DNA of 64,000 bases, taken from the NCBI GenBank assembly GCA_017394805.1, contig JAFPXC010000005.1, positions 1 to 64,000 of the forward strand. Reading direction: 5' to 3'. This document shows positions 25,676-34,199 of this stretch, in pieces. Position 1 is the first letter of the stretch. Each line of letters opens with the position of its first letter. The stretch comes from Clostridia bacterium. GTDB lineage: Bacteria; Bacillota; Clostridia; Christensenellales; CAG-1252. The position numbers and the translations under genes were made by a program. The notes beneath the pieces are model-generated. The model saw only the letters and a list, made by a program, of their open reading frames with translations. It was not told the DNA's origin and searched no databases.

Positions 25676-28600
25676 AAAAAGTCTGCGTGGTTTTATGTGT
25701 TATTACGTGTTTCGTCGTACTGTCGTTCTCTTTGACGGGTTGCGCCAAGATTGTCGAGTGGATGGATTCCATCGCCGGCAAAGACAAGACCAACGAGCAG
25801 AACGTCACGCCCGAAGTGCAGACGTTGGCCACGCCCACCATGCGGTTGGACAACGGCGTCGTCGTGTGGAACGCCGTTTCGGGTGCCGACCAATATCGTA
25901 TCAAATGTATCGACAAGACCACGCACGAGGTCTTGGACGAGCGGGTTATATTGCCCAATTCTTTCGATCCTTCCGTGCTTTCCCTCTCTGCCGGCGCCTA
26001 CCTTTTCCTCGTTCGCGCCGAGACCACGGGGGATAAATATATCAACAGTCCCTTCGTCGCGGATGCGGACGGCGTCACCTACACGGTGGAGGCCGAGGTC
26101 AGTCTGGACGAAGTGACGGTGGACGCGTTGCGCGTGGACGACGGCAGGATTTTGTGCGTTTGGTCGGACGTGGAGGGCGCCGAGGTCGTGCACTTGCGCG
26201 TGGGCGACGCCACGGTCGACAGCCGCGCCAATTTCGCGCTTTTGACGGTGGACGCCACGGCCGATCAAACGGTCGTGCTCACGGTCACCGGCAGAGCGGG
26301 CTACAACTACGCCGCCAAAGAGAAAGTCGTTTCGTACGTAGCGGCTTCGGCCAAGACGGCGGAGAGCGCCGCTTACGACAAAAAGGACGCGTCGTTCACC
26401 TACGACGAATATTCCCCCCGCGAGGTGGAATGGGACGGCGAAGTGCTGTCGCAGACCTTCTCGGGGCTGTTGACCTTGTCGGCGGATATGCTCCGCGAGC
26501 AGACGGTCGGCTTGCACTATATGCGCGTGGTGGGTACGTTGAGCGTGCATCACGTTTTAGTCACCGTCACGGACACCAGGCCCATGTCGTTCGTGGGCGG
26601 GTCGGGCCTTCCCATCGAGGAGATGGATTACGAGTTGTCCAAAGCCTCGTTGGTCGTCGGTTTGGTCGTCAACGCCAACACTCTCGTCGGCGTCAGTTAC
26701 GACGGCGCGGCGCTTTCGGCCGACCAATATACGTTCTCTTCGTCGCAGTTGGTCATTCCGCGAGATTACGTCTACGGCGTAGGCGAGGGCGACCACGTCT
26801 TGCGCGTTACCTATACCGATTGTCAGGGGGACGAGCACGCCATATCCCTTACGGTGCACGTTTCCTTGCCCGCCGCCATTTTGTACGACGTAGCTTCGGG
26901 GCAGGACCTCAAATTGACGGGCGTACCCGCGGGCGCTACCGCCGTCATCGGCGGGGGCATTTCCACCGCCGACTACACCTTCGACGCTTCGTCCGTCACC
27001 CTCAAAGCGTCCTATCTCGCCACCTTGCACGCGGACAAATACGCCTATTGCGTGCAAGCGCCCCAATCGGCGGATTTCTCGTTGCAGATTTACAATTCGC
27101 AGTCCGCGCCCTACGACGTGGTCTTGTCCTACGACGAGGACGTCACCGTGGCCTACGGCAAGTTCCGTTGCGATTGCGGCGGCACTCAGCACTACTATCA
27201 GTTGGACGGCGCGGCCCGTCGCTTGACGGCGGACGACGCGGTCAACTTGGGCGAGTTGGTCAAGAGTGACGCGCACACCTTCACGGTCTATTGTCCCACC
27301 AACGACCGCACCACGTCCTACACCATACACCCCACGGACAAGGCCTATCCCTACCTCGAGGCCCGCTACGAGTTCGAGGGGCGCAAGCCCGACCTCTACG
27401 TAGGCTCCATCGCCGAGTTTATCGACGTGGCCAAGTTCTTGTCCTACGGCGGCAATATCGACTACACCAAAGGGGAGTACGGCACTTCCGAGATAAAGGT
27501 GTTCGTGGACGACAACGTTGTCAAGACCACCGACACCAACGCCGTGCTCAATATGCTTTTGGCCGAGTCCAACGCGGGCTACAGTTCTCCGTACAGTTGT
27601 TCCATTCTCCTGTCCGGCACGTTTGATTCTTCCTCGCATACCTGCGAGTTGACCGTCACGGTCAAATTCAATCAACAGATTGCCAAGTCGCACGTCAACG
27701 GCATCGAAGCGGCCGAATACGGCGATACGCGCACCCTGCTTACCGCCAACGCCACTTCGCGCACGACCTATATCGAGGGGCTTACCACCACCGCCAAGGT
27801 GGCCAACGTGCAGGCTTTGGCCGACCTTCCCTTGGGCGTCAAACCCGTCTTCGGCGGCGTGGATACGGCCACTACGCTGGCCAAGGCCGCCTACGACGCG
27901 GCTTTGGACGTGTGCAAGACCTACGTTCGCGACAGCATGACCGACGTGCAGAAGTTGCAGGTGTTCTACGATTATCTGGCCCGCTACGTCACCTACGATT
28001 ATTATTCGTTGGTCTGGTACGAAATCACCAACAATCTCGGCATTTTGGAGCACAATCAATACGCGGTATGGCACAACGCCGCCGTTGCCACCAATCAATG
28101 GAACGCGTTCTCGGACGAGGAGCGCAAGGACGTCAACGGTAGCACCAACTACCGTGCCGCCTCCGCTTTGGTGCGTCGTCGCGCGGCGGAGCCCGGCGCC
28201 AAGGCGTTTTGGACGAACTGGCTTGCCACCTTCGAGCAGTTCGAGGCCGATACGATGGTGCAGATCAAAGATTACGCCCGCAATCAAGTGACGTCGCGCG
28301 GCTATACGGGCACTTCGCTCGATACGGATATCGAGGGCGTATGCGCCCAGACGACCTACGCCGACATGGTGGCGGCCTTGGACGCTTTGACGTCCAGCGC
28401 CTTCGACGCCTACGGCGCGTTGGTGGGCAAGGTCGCCGTTTGCGACGGCATTTCGGACGCTTTCCGCATCTTGTGTTTGGTGGAAGGCATCGAGTGCGTC
28501 AAGGTGTCGGGCGTGGGCATCAATTCGTCGGGCAGTAGCGAAGCGCACGCCTGGAACAAGGTCGAGGTGGGCGGCGTATGGTACTGCGTGGACGCCACTT

Positions 28601-28974
28601 GGAGCAAGGCGGCCGATTGCGTCACGCACCGTTACTTCATGGTGTCGGACGACGTGCTCCAAGCCAATCACAGCGAAAAGGACGGCGATCGTGTATGCGT
28701 TGATACGCTTGCCACCGCCGAGGCCTACGACTATTATCGCAATACCCAAGTGGCGGGCCGTTCTCTCTATGCGGCCGACACGTCCGAGTTTACCGACGCC
28801 TTCAAGGCGATGTATCGCGCGGGCGAGCGGACTATCGAGATGTACATCGCGTCCCAACCCACCGAACAGCAGTTCAAGGACGCCATCAACGACGCCCGCT
28901 TGGCGCTCATGCTCAGCGGCACGTTCTCCTATACCTACACCTACGCCAACGGCTTTGCGTTGGTGCAATTCTGA
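25672..28974 (+). CDS. lipoprotein with C-terminal transglutaminase-like domain
   Basis: 1100 residues. GTG 25672 is chosen since GGAGGT lies at 25658-25663 and the lipobox follows at the right distance (SLTGC). The first 650 residues are beta-rich, probably Ig-like and fibronectin-like modules. The last 300 residues form a transglutaminase/protease-like domain with an intact triad: C924 in VCDGISDAF, H959 in EAHAWNKV and D974 in CVDATWS. Bacterial members are mostly cysteine proteases or amidases of the cell surface. Its start overlaps the pilin-like gene's stop by four bases, suggesting these act together on the envelope. The antisense strand is almost stop-free, an artefact of codon use. 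Confidence 0.85.
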   Translation: MKKVCVVLCVITCFVVLSFSLTGCAKIVEWMDSIAGKDKTNEQNVTPEVQTLATPTMRLDNGVVVWNAVSGADQYRIKCIDKTTHEVLDERVILPNSFDPSVLSLSAGAYLFLVRAETTGDKYINSPFVADADGVTYTVEAEVSLDEVTVDALRVDDGRILCVWSDVEGAEVVHLRVGDATVDSRANFALLTVDATADQTVVLTVTGRAGYNYAAKEKVVSYVAASAKTAESAAYDKKDASFTYDEYSPREVEWDGEVLSQTFSGLLTLSADMLREQTVGLHYMRVVGTLSVHHVLVTVTDTRPMSFVGGSGLPIEEMDYELSKASLVVGLVVNANTLVGVSYDGAALSADQYTFSSSQLVIPRDYVYGVGEGDHVLRVTYTDCQGDEHAISLTVHVSLPAAILYDVASGQDLKLTGVPAGATAVIGGGISTADYTFDASSVTLKASYLATLHADKYAYCVQAPQSADFSLQIYNSQSAPYDVVLSYDEDVTVAYGKFRCDCGGTQHYYQLDGAARRLTADDAVNLGELVKSDAHTFTVYCPTNDRTTSYTIHPTDKAYPYLEARYEFEGRKPDLYVGSIAEFIDVAKFLSYGGNIDYTKGEYGTSEIKVFVDDNVVKTTDTNAVLNMLLAESNAGYSSPYSCSILLSGTFDSSSHTCELTVTVKFNQQIAKSHVNGIEAAEYGDTRTLLTANATSRTTYIEGLTTTAKVANVQALADLPLGVKPVFGGVDTATTLAKAAYDAALDVCKTYVRDSMTDVQKLQVFYDYLARYVTYDYYSLVWYEITNNLGILEHNQYAVWHNAAVATNQWNAFSDEERKDVNGSTNYRAASALVRRRAAEPGAKAFWTNWLATFEQFEADTMVQIKDYARNQVTSRGYTGTSLDTDIEGVCAQTTYADMVAALDALTSSAFDAYGALVGKVAVCDGISDAFRILCLVEGIECVKVSGVGINSSGSSEAHAWNKVEVGGVWYCVDATWSKAADCVTHRYFMVSDDVLQANHSEKDGDRVCVDTLATAEAYDYYRNTQVAGRSLYAADTSEFTDAFKAMYRAGERTIEMYIASQPTEQQFKDAINDARLALMLSGTFSYTYTYANGFALVQF

Positions 28975-30272
28975 TGAAAAAATCCTCTGCGCCCATCGAA
29001 ATCGAACGCGGCGAGGCCCGCGTCGGGTGGCATTACTGCACGGGGCAGGTGGAGAGCCTTGAGTTGGTGCCATCCGCCCGTCCTTTCACGTGGATACGCG
29101 GGGTTTTCGGTATGCCCTACGGTATGTGCTATCTCGACAAGCGCGAGGGGATAGCGGACGGCGTTCGCCACGTCTACGAGTATATGACCGACCTTCGCCT
29201 TACGGTCACGCGCACCCTCACGGACGAGGGCTATACCGAGCGTTACGTTTGGCAAAACGTGGGCAAAAAGGCTATTTCCATCGCCGAGGGCGAAGTGGGC
29301 GTCTACGTCACCTTTGCCGAGCAATACGATATACGTAGGGTGGCTATTCACTACCGCGCCTTTACGCATTGTCTGTTGGCGGGCGACGTGTTCTATATGG
29401 CCAACGCCCGTTTCAACGGCGCGTCGGACGGCTACGGCCTCGTTATGCACGAGGGCAGGGTGGCCGCCGTCAAAGAGGAGCGTTTGCGTCCTACCGAAAG
29501 AGGGGATCTCATCGCGTTTATGCCCGCAGGGACGCTTGCGCCCGAGGAGACCGTTGCTTGGGAGTGGACGGTGTTCGCCTACGAGAATATCGAGGCGTTC
29601 TGGCGCTTCGTGCGGCGATTTGCGCCCAAGATAGAGATTACGCCCCTGTTGCCCGAGGCGGGGCAGACCGTCACCGTCAAAGTCGACGACGAGGTCGTTC
29701 CCACCGTCGTAGTGGACGGGGAGACGGTGCCCAATCCCTTCGTCGCCAAGGCAGGCGCGTTCTCGTTGGTCCCCGTCGCCGAGCGTCCCGATACCGTGCT
29801 TTCTCTTTCGGGCGTTTCGCACGAGGAAAGATGGGCTTCGTCCTATCGCGGCTGGTGCCGCGCCCGTTCGGCCAATCCGCGCAGACCTATCGCGGATAGC
29901 GTGGCGTATGCCCGCCGTTTCGCCTTGTCCGCCGATCGCGAGGACTACCAAAAGGCGGTGGACAGTCTTTCCGCCTACTATCGCAAATTCGGCGCGTACA
30001 AGATGCCGCAGGCCTTTATGCCCGGCGTGCTCATCAAGAGCAACGACGGCCTTACGGCGCAATTTGCCCGCCACGTCACCACCGTTTTACGGACAAACAA
30101 CCGTCCGTATACGGCGGACGTAGCCTTCGCCGAGTACGATATGCTGCGGGTGGCGGACTACGTTTTCGAGGGCAAATATCGGCAGGAAAAGGATTCCGCC
30201 TATTTGCGCGCTCTTCCCCTTATCAAGACGCCGTTCGGCGATTTATATTCCTACACTTCGGACGAGAGATAG
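28974..30272 (+). CDS. uncharacterised protein, possibly carbohydrate-related
   Basis: 432 residues, coupled to the transglutaminase gene by TGATG. There is no signal peptide or membrane segment, so it is cytosolic unless exported otherwise. The N-terminal 220 residues are beta-rich (EGVRHVYEYMTDLRLTVTRT-like strands, then MPAGTLAPEETVAWEWTVFAY), like the beta-sandwich of some sugar-processing enzymes. The C-terminal 130 residues are helical (SVAYARRFALSADREDYQKA). I do not recognise the family. Six bases separate it from the serine dehydratase gene. Confidence 0.6.
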   Translation: MKKSSAPIEIERGEARVGWHYCTGQVESLELVPSARPFTWIRGVFGMPYGMCYLDKREGIADGVRHVYEYMTDLRLTVTRTLTDEGYTERYVWQNVGKKAISIAEGEVGVYVTFAEQYDIRRVAIHYRAFTHCLLAGDVFYMANARFNGASDGYGLVMHEGRVAAVKEERLRPTERGDLIAFMPAGTLAPEETVAWEWTVFAYENIEAFWRFVRRFAPKIEITPLLPEAGQTVTVKVDDEVVPTVVVDGETVPNPFVAKAGAFSLVPVAERPDTVLSLSGVSHEERWASSYRGWCRARSANPRRPIADSVAYARRFALSADREDYQKAVDSLSAYYRKFGAYKMPQAFMPGVLIKSNDGLTAQFARHVTTVLRTNNRPYTADVAFAEYDMLRVADYVFEGKYRQEKDSAYLRALPLIKTPFGDLYSYTSDER

Positions 30273-30278
30273 ACTTTT

Positions 30279-31457
30279 ATGGAAAGTATCAAAGAGATTT
30301 TCAAGATAGGCAACGGCCCTTCTTCCTCCCACACGATGGGGCCCAAACGGGCGACGGAAGATTTTCTTTCGCGCTATCCCTACGCGACCTACGTCAAGGT
30401 GACCTTGTTCGGCTCTTTGGCGCAGACGGGCGAGGGGCACCTCACCGATTATATCGTAGACAAGACCTTGGGCGACAGACCGCACGAGGTACTGTTCGAC
30501 GCGGACGCGCCGTGCGACCACCCCAACACGATGCGTTTCGAGGCGCAGGTTTTGGGCGAAACGGTCACCGAGACCTACGTGTCCATAGGCGGCGGCAGTA
30601 TCGTCCGCGTGGGTGACGCGCCCAATCCCGCCACCGAGATCTATCACCACAACAGCCTACGCGAGATCGAGGCGTATTGCGATATGCACGGGTTGGATTT
30701 CTGCGGGTACGTGATGCACTTCGAGGGCGAGTCCGTGCGCGATTTTTTGCAGACGGTCGCCGACGTGATGAACGAGGCGGTCGAGCGAGGGCTACGGACG
30801 CAGGGCAAGTTGCCCGGACGGTTGCAAATCGACCGCAAAGCGCCGCGTATGTACCGCGCCGCCAAGGATATACACGCGAGGTTGTACGCGTACGCCTACG
30901 CCGTGTCCGAAGAAAACGCGTGCGGCGGTCGCATCGTATGCGCGCCCACCTGCGGCTCTTCGGGCGTATTGCCCGCCGTCGTTCGCTATTCGGTCGAGCA
31001 GTTGGGCTTGACGCGGGATGCGGTCGTGGACGGCTTGGCCGTTGCGGGCCTGTTCGGCAATCTGGTCAAACGCAACGCGTCCATTTCGGGGGCCGAGGCG
31101 GGCTGTCAGGCCGAGGTGGGCACGGCGTGCGCCATGGCCGCCGCCTACTACGCCTACGTGCGCGGTATGAGCAATCGGCATATCGAGCAAGCCGCCGAGA
31201 TTGCCTTGGAGCACCACTTGGGGCTTACCTGCGATCCCATTTGCGGCTACGTGCAGATTCCCTGCATCGAGCGCAACGCCGTCGCCGCCAAGCGTGCGGT
31301 GGACGCCTACGATTTGGCTTCCCTTCTCATGCCCGACGACGAAAAGATCACCTTCGATATGGTATGCCAAACCATGCTCGAGACGGGCAAGGACCTCACT
31401 TCGCTCTACCGCGAGACGGCCAAAGGCGGCCTCGCCAAACTGTACGCCGACGATTGA
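30279..31457 (+). CDS. L-serine ammonia-lyase, iron-sulfur, single chain
   Basis: 392 residues. It deaminates L-serine to pyruvate and ammonia using a [4Fe-4S] cluster. The beta domain comes first (IFKIGNGPSSSHTMGPKRA), then the alpha domain with CAPTCGSSGVLPAV, AGCQAEVGTACAMAAA and CDPICGYVQIPCIERNA, whose cysteines are the likely cluster ligands. Many Firmicutes split this enzyme into sdaAA and sdaAB; here it is one polypeptide, shorter than the 450-residue E. coli form. It closes the five-gene operon, although it has no evident link with the surface proteins. Confidence 0.93.
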   Translation: MESIKEIFKIGNGPSSSHTMGPKRATEDFLSRYPYATYVKVTLFGSLAQTGEGHLTDYIVDKTLGDRPHEVLFDADAPCDHPNTMRFEAQVLGETVTETYVSIGGGSIVRVGDAPNPATEIYHHNSLREIEAYCDMHGLDFCGYVMHFEGESVRDFLQTVADVMNEAVERGLRTQGKLPGRLQIDRKAPRMYRAAKDIHARLYAYAYAVSEENACGGRIVCAPTCGSSGVLPAVVRYSVEQLGLTRDAVVDGLAVAGLFGNLVKRNASISGAEAGCQAEVGTACAMAAAYYAYVRGMSNRHIEQAAEIALEHHLGLTCDPICGYVQIPCIERNAVAAKRAVDAYDLASLLMPDDEKITFDMVCQTMLETGKDLTSLYRETAKGGLAKLYADD

Positions 31458-31473
31458 TTTCCCGTATACCAAA

Positions 31474-31506
31474 ACGCCTTGCCCGACGTTCGGACAAGGC
31501 GTTTTT
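31474..31506 (+). terminator. terminator of the surface-protein/serine dehydratase operon
   Basis: ACGCCTTG pairs with CAAGGCGT around a 13-nt loop, then TTTTG. Confidence 0.85.
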
Positions 31507-31566
31507 GTTTCTCACGATGCGCGTTTCGCGCCTAACCTATGTCGAGTGCCGTCGGCAAAGGCAATC

Positions 31567-34011
31567 CTATTTCTTGGTCAAGGCTTTGATGGCGTGCGGA
31601 ACGCCGCTCAGGATATGCCCCCAGCCCTTGAAGAAGTGGCCGTTGGCACGCTCCACCACGCCCTCGGCGACCTTGTGCGTCACGATGCCCGAGCTCATAC
31701 CCACGAAGTTGCGGATAGGCACGTCCAAAAAGCCCGCTTCCATCATCATCATCGTGGTCATATCGCCGTCTTTCACCGTACCCTTCAACGCCTTGACGCC
31801 TACCTTGGCGAACGCCCTGCCGAAGCGGGTGGCTTTGAGGTCGCGCACGGTACTGCACATATCGAACTCGCCTTTTTTCAAGGGCGTATTGTCGGGGATG
31901 TCGAAGCCCAATAAGGCGCGGAATTGCTCGTCGGGTATGGCGTCCACGCCCGCGATATCATAATAGGCGGGCAGGTCGCCTTTGCGGTCGTCCTGTTTGA
32001 CGCCGTCGCGGCCTATGACGGTCACTTTTTCGGTCAGGCGTATATCTCTCGAGGACGCGCCCACCGACAGCACGAACACGCCGCTTTCCACCACCCAATC
32101 CTTTTCATTCACGTTGTAGTAGGCGAAGCTGCGCTTATCAAGGTGGATTGTCACCTCTTTGCTTTCGCCCGCTTTCAGGAATACTTTGCAGAAGCCCTTC
32201 AATTCTTGTTGGGGGCGATAGGCGGTGCTCACTTCGTCCGTCACGTACACTTGCGCGATCTCGCTGCCGTCCGTTTTGCCCGTGTTGGTCACCCGGAAGG
32301 TCACGTCCACGCCCTCGTCCTCGGTGGCCGTTTTGGCGGATGTTTTGAGGTCGGAGTAGGCAAAGGTCGTGTAGCTCAACCCGTGCCCGAAGGGGAAGCG
32401 CACGGCTTTCTTCGCGCTGTCGTAGTAGCGGTAACCCACGTACAAACCTTCGCGGTGTTCCACGGTGCGCGGTCCTTGTTGGAAGTATTTGTCCGACAGT
32501 CCTTCGTCGGCCATGGGATAGGTTTCGGCCAATTTGCCCGAGGGGTTGACGTCCCCCCACAGCACGTCGTAATAGGCTTCGCCCGCCGCTTCGCCCGCGA
32601 GGTACGCGTTGAGAATGGCGGGTACGTCGTCCGCCCAAGGCGTCAGCACGGGTGCGCCGCCCACCAGCACCACCACGACGTTCTCGTTGACTTTGCGCAC
32701 GGCTTCGATGAGCGCGGTGTGCCCGGCGGGAATGTCGAGATTGTTGCGGTCGAATCCTTCGGATTCGTAGTTGGCGGTTAGTCCCGCGAACACGACCACT
32801 TTGTCGTTCTTTTTGGCCACTTCCACGGCCTCTTTGATCAGCGCCTCGTCCATGCCGTCCCCTTTCAGCGAGTAGCCGTCCGCATAGTCGTAGGGCTGTC
32901 CCGCCGCGTCCAGCACTTCGGGCAGGTGCACGAGGTGTTTGGGCACGATGAGCGAGGAGCCCGCGCCTTGGTAGCGCGATTCTTTGGCGAGCGCGCCGAG
33001 AATGGCCACTTTTTCCCCTTTGCGGAGGGGCAACAGGCCGCCTTCGTTTTTCAGAAGCACCGCGCCTTCGGCCGCTATGCGGCGGGCCAAACGGTGGCTC
33101 TTTTCGTAGTCGTATTCAAAATCGGGCGTGATTTGCTCGCTGTATTTGAGGATATAGGTCAGCATACGCTTGGCCACTTTGTCGAGGACTTCTTCTTTCA
33201 GACTGCCGTCTTTCACGGCCTCGGCGATCTTCTTGTCGTTGTAGCCGAACGAGGAGGGCATTTCGAGGTCCAGCCCCGCTTCCACGCCTTTCACTCGGTC
33301 GGAAGTCGCGCCCCAGTCGCTCACGACGATGCCTTCGAAGCCCCATTCGTCGCGGAGTATATCCGTCAGCAAATACTTGTTTTCGCTGGCGTAGGTGCCG
33401 TTTATGCGGTTGTACGAGCACATCACGGTGGCGGGTTGGGCCTGCTTGACGGCGTTCTCGAAGGCGGGCAAATAGATTTCGCGCAAGGTACGCTCGTCCA
33501 CCACTTCCGAGATGCTCATACGCAGGTATTCCTGGCTATTCACCGCGAAGTGTTTGAGCGAGGTGCCGATGCCTTTTCCCTGCACGCCCGCAATATACGC
33601 GGCGGCCAGTTGCCCCGCGAGGTAGGGGTCTTCGCTGTAATACTCGAAGTTTCTGCCCCCTTTGGGCGAACGCTTGATATTGGTGCCGGGGCCCAACACT
33701 GTCACCACGCCTTGCGCTCTCGCTTCGTCGGCGATATGGGCGCCCATCTCTTTCAAGAGGTCGGGATTCCAGGTGCACGCGCAGGTCACGGCGGGCGGGA
33801 AGCAGGTGGCGGGGATAGAGCGTTTCATACCCACGGACGTATCCGTATCGTCCTCTTTGCGCATTCCGTGCGGGCCGTCGGTCATCATCACGGAGGGCAC
33901 TTTCAATCTCTTGTTGGGCTTGGTATGCCAGAAGTCGAGTCCCGAGCAAAGCGCGGCCTTTTCTTCTATCGCCATTTCGGCGAGTATTTCGTTTACTCTT
34001 GCTTCGTCCAT
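31567..34011 (-). CDS. beta-glucosidase, GH3
   Basis: 814 residues. The start at 34011 follows an AAGGAG-like site; an upstream start 75 bases away is not needed. It hydrolyses terminal beta-glucosides or related sugars. The GH3 N-terminal barrel has DGPHGMRKEDD, KHFAVNSQE for substrate binding and the nucleophile D232 in VVSDWGA. The C-terminal alpha/beta sandwich has AEGAVLLKNEGGLLPL, and a fibronectin-III-like domain follows (FRVTNTGKTDGSEIAQVYV). An unusual 130-residue C-terminal tail with methionine-rich MTTMMMMEAG lies beyond the normal end. No signal peptide. Confidence 0.93.
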   Translation of the reverse strand: MDEARVNEILAEMAIEEKAALCSGLDFWHTKPNKRLKVPSVMMTDGPHGMRKEDDTDTSVGMKRSIPATCFPPAVTCACTWNPDLLKEMGAHIADEARAQGVVTVLGPGTNIKRSPKGGRNFEYYSEDPYLAGQLAAAYIAGVQGKGIGTSLKHFAVNSQEYLRMSISEVVDERTLREIYLPAFENAVKQAQPATVMCSYNRINGTYASENKYLLTDILRDEWGFEGIVVSDWGATSDRVKGVEAGLDLEMPSSFGYNDKKIAEAVKDGSLKEEVLDKVAKRMLTYILKYSEQITPDFEYDYEKSHRLARRIAAEGAVLLKNEGGLLPLRKGEKVAILGALAKESRYQGAGSSLIVPKHLVHLPEVLDAAGQPYDYADGYSLKGDGMDEALIKEAVEVAKKNDKVVVFAGLTANYESEGFDRNNLDIPAGHTALIEAVRKVNENVVVVLVGGAPVLTPWADDVPAILNAYLAGEAAGEAYYDVLWGDVNPSGKLAETYPMADEGLSDKYFQQGPRTVEHREGLYVGYRYYDSAKKAVRFPFGHGLSYTTFAYSDLKTSAKTATEDEGVDVTFRVTNTGKTDGSEIAQVYVTDEVSTAYRPQQELKGFCKVFLKAGESKEVTIHLDKRSFAYYNVNEKDWVVESGVFVLSVGASSRDIRLTEKVTVIGRDGVKQDDRKGDLPAYYDIAGVDAIPDEQFRALLGFDIPDNTPLKKGEFDMCSTVRDLKATRFGRAFAKVGVKALKGTVKDGDMTTMMMMEAGFLDVPIRNFVGMSSGIVTHKVAEGVVERANGHFFKGWGHILSGVPHAIKALTKK

Positions 34012-34129
34012 ATATACTCCTTTCGGCGACCGCAAGCCGCCATTATACTCTATTTTGATTATATAATAATAGCGAAACGATGTCAATACTCATTTTTGCG
34101 TGCGTGCGCGAGTATTCCGTCTATCTCTA

Positions 34130-34158
34130 TTGACTTTTCGCGCCTTTCGCGCTACAAT
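34130..34158 (+). promoter_or_regulatory. promoter of hflX
   Basis: TTGACT at 34130-34135 and TACAAT at 34153-34158 with a 17-bp spacer. Confidence 0.7.
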
Positions 34159-34199
34159 AATATAGGCGTCCCACCGTGGACGCGGTTTTGGTGCACGAT

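Noticed and set aside
26557-29073. An 838-codon open frame antisense to the transglutaminase lipoprotein
   Set aside because: The GC-rich codon usage of the true gene leaves few stops on the other strand. The antisense protein is rich in R, G, H and V with no domain or ribosome-binding site, while the sense frame has a lipobox and a catalytic triad.
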